From NCBI RefSeq assembly GCF_003032475.1, contig NZ_CP028369.1, positions 5,022,001 to 5,086,000 of the forward strand: DNA of 64,000 bases. The letters run 5' to 3'. Source of the DNA: Streptomyces sp. P3 (lineage in GTDB: Bacteria; Actinomycetota; Actinomycetes; Streptomycetales; Streptomycetaceae). Below, piece by piece: positions 60,907 to 64,000 of the stretch (its first letter is position 1; every line of letters starts with the position of its first letter). The notes under the pieces are model-generated. The model was not told where the DNA came from. It did no database searches and saw only the letters and a list, made by a program, of their open reading frames with translations. A program made the position numbers and the translations under genes.

Positions 60907-61668
60907 GTGGGGACCACGCAACTGGAATCGGTGCCGGAACCGAAGTACTGGCATCTCAAGACCGTGCTCAGCGAAGCGCTCGACTCCGAGTTCGCCGTCG
61001 GCGAGATCCTGCCCAACGAGCGTGAGCTGGCCGCCCGCTTCGGCGTCGCCCGCGCGACGCTCCGGCAGGCCCTGGAGCAACTCGAGCTGGAGGGCCGGCT
61101 GCAGCGCCGCCGAGGCGTCGGCACCACCGTCGCGCCGCCCCGGATGGGCGTCGCCGTGGGTACGGAGCAGCGGGTCTGGCCGGGCGCGGGGGAGGACGCC
61201 TGGCAGGCCGTCGGCTGCATACTCGCGGCGCCGCCCGCGGCCGTCGCAGCCGCCCTGGAGACCCCGCGCGAGCAGAGCGTGCACATCGTGCGCCGCTCAC
61301 GGGTGTCGCAGGGTCAGCCGGTGGCCGCCGAACTGCTGTACGTCCCGCAGACGTCGGTGCCCGAGCTCGGCGCGGTCGACGCCTCGGCCGAGGCCGCACG
61401 CGCGCGTGCGGTGCTGAGCGAGTTGCACCGCCTCGAACTCCAGGGCCAGGACAGCGCCGTGGAACTGGGCTCGGCCCGCGCGGACGACGCGAGGGAACTC
61501 GACCGGCTCCCCGGCGCGCCCGTCCTCGTGGTCACGACCCGCTACTTCGCCGAAGGCCGTACCGCCGCGCTCTCCGTGGCCACGTACCGCGCGGACACCT
61601 GCCGGCTGACGTTCGGCGCGTCCGGCGGTGTGGAGATACACCACGGTCCGCAGAGGCAGGCCTCCTGA
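60907..61668 (+). CDS. GntR-family (HutC/UTRA type) regulator
   Basis: The 253-residue protein starts at GTG 60907, with GGAGG 5 nt upstream. The winged HTH contains LPNERELAARFGVARATLRQ and ALEQLELEGRLQRRRGVGT. The C-terminal UTRA effector domain includes SVHIVRRSRVSQGQPVAAEL and VVTTRYFAEGRTAALSVATY. HutC-type members sense phosphosugars or amino-acid derivatives. No catabolic operon is adjacent, so it may act on distant genes. Autoregulation is likely from the overlapping operator. Confidence 0.93.
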   Translation: MGTTQLESVPEPKYWHLKTVLSEALDSEFAVGEILPNERELAARFGVARATLRQALEQLELEGRLQRRRGVGTTVAPPRMGVAVGTEQRVWPGAGEDAWQAVGCILAAPPAAVAAALETPREQSVHIVRRSRVSQGQPVAAELLYVPQTSVPELGAVDASAEAARARAVLSELHRLELQGQDSAVELGSARADDARELDRLPGAPVLVVTTRYFAEGRTAALSVATYRADTCRLTFGASGGVEIHHGPQRQAS

Positions 61669-61793
61669 ACGCCGCGTCCGCCGCGGACCGCGTGCCGCAG
61701 GCTCCCTGAACAGCCTGCGGAGGGTCCCACCGGACCGTCCGCGAACGCCACCGGCTCGCCGGTGAACGCCGCTCGGCCGGCGGAGCAGCCGCC

Positions 61794-61830
61794 CGCCCGG
61801 CGCCCCGGAACTCCTCCGGGGCGCCGGGCG
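61794..61830. terminator. Perfect 16-bp hairpin between the GntR and ROK genes
   Basis: Arms 61794-61809 and 61815-61830 (core GGCGCCCCGGA) around the loop ACTCC, followed on the plus strand by TTTC. It lies between convergent genes and can serve both. Confidence 0.8.
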
Positions 61831-61869
61831 TTTCACCCGTGACGGACGGCGGTGCTCCGGGCTTCAGGC

Positions 61870-63027
61870 TCACCGCCGCGCCGTGACCGTCCCCTCCACC
61901 GCGAACAACTGCTCCTCCACGTGATCGAGGGCGAGCCGCAGCGCCCCCGTCGCCACCGCCGCCTCCCCGAGCATCGACAGGGCCACCCTCGGCGGCCGCA
62001 GACAGTAGCGAGCCAGTTCGGCGCGCAGCGGCTCCAGCGCACCGTCCAGGCCGGCCGCCCAGCCGCCGACCACGACCAGCTCCGGGTCGAGCGCCAGCAC
62101 CAGCGCGGCCACGTCGTGCACCAGCCGCTGGATGAAGCGGTCCACCGCCGCCCGGGCCCGCCGGTCGCCTCCCCGGGCTTGCGCGAACACCTTCGCGACG
62201 GCCTGCTCGTCCAGCGGGTGCAGCGGCTCGTCCGTCGTGGACAGCAGCGTCTCCGGGGTCGCCTCACGGCCCAGCAGATGCAGTGCGCCGATCTCGCCGG
62301 CCGCGCCGCCGTACCCGCGGTGCAGCCGCCCGCCGATCAGCGCGCCGGCCCCCGGGCTGAGCCCGGCCAGCACGAAGACGACGTCGTCGGACCCGGTGGC
62401 CGAACCCTTCCAGTGCTCGGCGACGGCCGCCGCGTTGGCGTCGTTCTCCACCAGCACCGGGCACTTGAACGAACGGCTCAGCCGCTCGCCGAGGCGCAAC
62501 CCCGTCCACTCGGGCAGCGCGGTACCCAGCCGCACCGTGCCGTCCGCCTCCACGATCCCGGGCGTGCCGACCCCGACCGCCCGCAGCGAACTGCGCGGGA
62601 CGCTTGCCCGGCGCAGCAGTTCGGCGACGGCGTTGCGCAGCCGCTCCAGCCGTTCGTCCGGCGGGGCCGCCTCGTCGACGTCCCTGGCCTGGGAGCCCAG
62701 CACGCGGCCGTCCAGATCGGACAGCAGCGCGGCCACTCGGTGGGACCCGATCTCCAGCCCCAGCAGATGCCCCGCCTCCGCCCGGAACCGGAACCGTCGT
62801 GCGGGCCGCCCCTGCCGCCGGGCGACGCTCTCGTCCGCCGCCTTCTCGACGACGAGCCCCGCGGCGATCAGATCCTCGACGACTCCCTCCACCGTCGGCC
62901 GGGACAGCCCGGTGACGCGGGTGATCTCCGTGAGCGTCGCGCAGTCCGCGGCACGCAGCGCGTGCAGCACCACCGCGGAATTGATCCTTCGCAGCAGCGA
63001 GGGGTCCCCGCCGGTCAGCCGCCCCAA
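61870..63027 (-). CDS. ROK-family transcriptional regulator
   Basis: The 385-residue protein has an N-terminal MarR-like HTH (LTEITRVTGLSRPTVEGVVE) and a ROK sugar-kinase-fold domain (VGVGTPGIVEADG, VENDANAAAVAEH). The ROK zinc/active-site motif usually reads GEIGH followed by CxCGxxGC; here it is GEIGALHLLGREATPETL, without those Cys, so kinase activity and the zinc site are absent and the protein acts as a regulator. The likely start is TTG 63027, with GGAAGGACG just upstream. No sugar operon adjoins. Confidence 0.85.
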   Translation of the reverse strand: MGRLTGGDPSLLRRINSAVVLHALRAADCATLTEITRVTGLSRPTVEGVVEDLIAAGLVVEKAADESVARRQGRPARRFRFRAEAGHLLGLEIGSHRVAALLSDLDGRVLGSQARDVDEAAPPDERLERLRNAVAELLRRASVPRSSLRAVGVGTPGIVEADGTVRLGTALPEWTGLRLGERLSRSFKCPVLVENDANAAAVAEHWKGSATGSDDVVFVLAGLSPGAGALIGGRLHRGYGGAAGEIGALHLLGREATPETLLSTTDEPLHPLDEQAVAKVFAQARGGDRRARAAVDRFIQRLVHDVAALVLALDPELVVVGGWAAGLDGALEPLRAELARYCLRPPRVALSMLGEAAVATGALRLALDHVEEQLFAVEGTVTARR

Positions 63028-63125
63028 CGTCCGTCCTTCCGGCTCGTGCGCGTGTTGGGCGGATCGTACTCGGCGCGGAGGATCCGGGCGAGGGTCCCCT
63101 CGGTACCGATGCGGCCACGCCCCGC

Positions 63126-63570
63126 TCAGCCCGGCGCCACGAATCCCGACTCGTACGCCGTGATCACCGCCTGCGTCCGGTCCCGCGCCCCCAGCTTCGC
63201 CAGCACCGCGCTCACATGCGACTTCACCGTCTCCGAGCCGACGAAGAGCCCGGCGGCGATCTCCGCGTTGGACAACCCGCGTGCCATCAGCCGCAACACC
63301 TCCGCCTCCCGGCCGGTCAGCCGGGCCCGCTCCAGCGTGTCCCGCGCCGCCCGGCTCGCGGCCCCGTCCCCGCCGGCGTACTCGGCGGCCAGCCGCCGCA
63401 CCGAGGCCGGGAACAACAGCGACTCGCCCTCGGCGACCAGGCGTACCGCGTGCACGATCTCGGCCGGCCGGGCCCGTTTCAACAGGAATCCGTCCGCGCC
63501 CGCGCGCAGCGCCTCGTAGACGTACTCGTCGTTCTCGAAGGTCGTCACGACGAGGATCTTCGCGGCAACG
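63126..63570 (-). pseudogene. 5'-truncated NarL/LuxR-type response regulator
   Basis: About 148 codons are recognisable: AAKILVVTTFENDEYVYEAL, the receiver-domain end (GADGFLLKRARPAEIVHAVR), then the LuxR HTH (LTGREAEVLRLMARGLSNAE and SETVKSHVSAVLAKLGARDR). The first 70-80 residues, with the phospho-acceptor Asp, are missing; upstream of about 63570 the frame enters sequence that codes on the other strand. It cannot be phosphorylated normally and probably lacks its promoter. Confidence 0.78.
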
Positions 63571-63725
63571 CCGCCGACCTTCTGCCGGACCGGGCCGGCC
63601 AGGTCATCCTGCACAGCAGGTGGGACGGCTTTCTGGGGCCGTGGACCGGGCTCGCGGTGACCGCCCTGTGGACGGCGGCGGCCGTCGCGGCAGGAGCGTG
63701 GCGGGTGCGGGCCCGGGACGCCTGA
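63571..63725 (+). pseudogene. C-terminal fragment of an ABC-2-type permease
   Basis: The plus-strand frame reads DLLPDRAGQVILHSRWDGFL then GPWTGLAVTALWTAAAVAAG and AWRVRARDA to a TGA at 63723. This is the last membrane helix and tail of a daunorubicin-type/ABC-2 permease. The 5' part is missing exactly where the response-regulator fragment begins on the other strand, so both genes share one breakpoint. Confidence 0.62.
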
Positions 63726-63771
63726 GCGGGCCGGCGGGCCGACGGGCCGCCAATTGTCAGTGGGGGACGCT

Positions 63772-64000
63772 TTGCCGGATCTCGTGAACATCGCGCACGG
63801 TCCGGCCACAGTCGGCCTGCCGTGCCTCCGGGAGCTCCCCGCGGCGGGGTATCGCGTGGCGGAACTGCAGACCGCGCCGACTTCCACGGTGACGACGATC
63901 GCAGCGCGTGGGAGGAGGCGGAGGAGCAGTACGGGGCCGACCGGGGACGGGCTCACGGAGCGGCTGACCGGCCACTGGCCGCCGCCGTACCTCGTCAGTC
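63772..64000 (+). pseudogene. Small conserved hypothetical gene with two frame breaks
   Basis: Three plus-strand frames in succession give one plausible protein: AHGPATVGLPCLRELPAAGY and RVAELQT; then ADFHGDDDRSAWEEAEEQYG; then DGLTERLTGHWPPPYLVS to the window edge. The breaks fall near 63875 and 63938 (the latter a GGGG run with one apparent extra G). The composite resembles a short Streptomyces family with a WExAEExYGADRxxLxxRL core. It is decayed, or the sequence contains indels here. Confidence 0.45.

Noticed and set aside
61852..63519. 555-codon plus-strand frame opposite the ROK gene and response-regulator fragment
   Set aside because: Composition is typical antisense; the minus strand encodes clear ROK and LuxR domains.

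Overview
This is a high-GC actinobacterial chromosome segment, almost certainly Streptomyces. The evidence is strong third-position G/C, many GTG starts, AGGAGG-type ribosome sites mixed with leaderless -10-N6-ATG starts, and the gene set: an EF-Tu3-type divergent EF-Tu, a second-type Lnt, MocR/LysR/Lrp regulators and DUF3037/HipA pairs. From memory, the order ung, lnt, tuf3 resembles the SCO13xx region of S. coelicolor. No alignment was run. No rRNA, tRNA, CRISPR array, integrase or complete phage was seen.

Layout. 0-15 kb: ordinary chromosome with a PLP-aminotransferase end, a LysR/EamA divergent pair, a flavin-type oxidase, an isochorismatase-fold protein, a Rieske lipoprotein, a HipA-like kinase plus DUF3037 pair, two SDR reductases behind a clear promoter/operator, a peptide-binding lipoprotein, ung, a Gfo/Idh oxidoreductase and lnt. 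15-24.5 kb: accessory island with intact and fragmentary DUF4291 genes, a DUF6585-like membrane protein, a seven-bladed WD40 gene broken by a frameshift, a truncated IS transposase, a lower-GC kinase-fold protein with a multi-pass membrane tail and a TTA (bldA) codon, two secreted proteins and an Imm32-like immunity protein. 24.6-33 kb: uppP, a Gfo/Idh plus PmoA-like operon with a LacI-type operator, a TVP38 membrane protein, an AlkD-type protein, tuf3 with a structured leader, and a spermidine-synthase-like protein. 33-46 kb: thioesterase, a sigma-like/zinc-finger/ricin membrane protein, DedA, gamma carbonic anhydrase, an acyltransferase, EamA/XRE-cupin, a decayed YbaK gene, a CDF/ArsR metal pair, pobA, a CoA-binding protein and a CysRS-like pseudo-enzyme overlapping sixA. 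46-57.5 kb: YigZ, sbcD-sbcC, two Lrp regulators each divergent from a sulfur-related gene (rhodanese; Cys/Met PLP enzyme), a DUF885 peptidase and an ACT-GNAT membrane protein. 57.7-64 kb: a frameshifted PhoD phosphatase, a MocR fragment, an alpha/beta hydrolase, a GntR regulator with a promoter-overlapping operator, a ROK regulator, and a junction where a response regulator and an ABC permease have both lost their 5' halves.

The main theme beyond housekeeping is gene decay. At least eight truncated or frameshifted genes lie among intact ones (15.3, 18.5, 18.9, 41.1, 58.9, 59.5, 63.6 and 63.8 kb). Some could be indel errors in GC-rich sequence, but the truncations cannot. The best candidates for unexplored biology are the membrane kinase island, the HipA-DUF3037 pair, the CysRS-like/SixA pair and the structured tuf3 leader.
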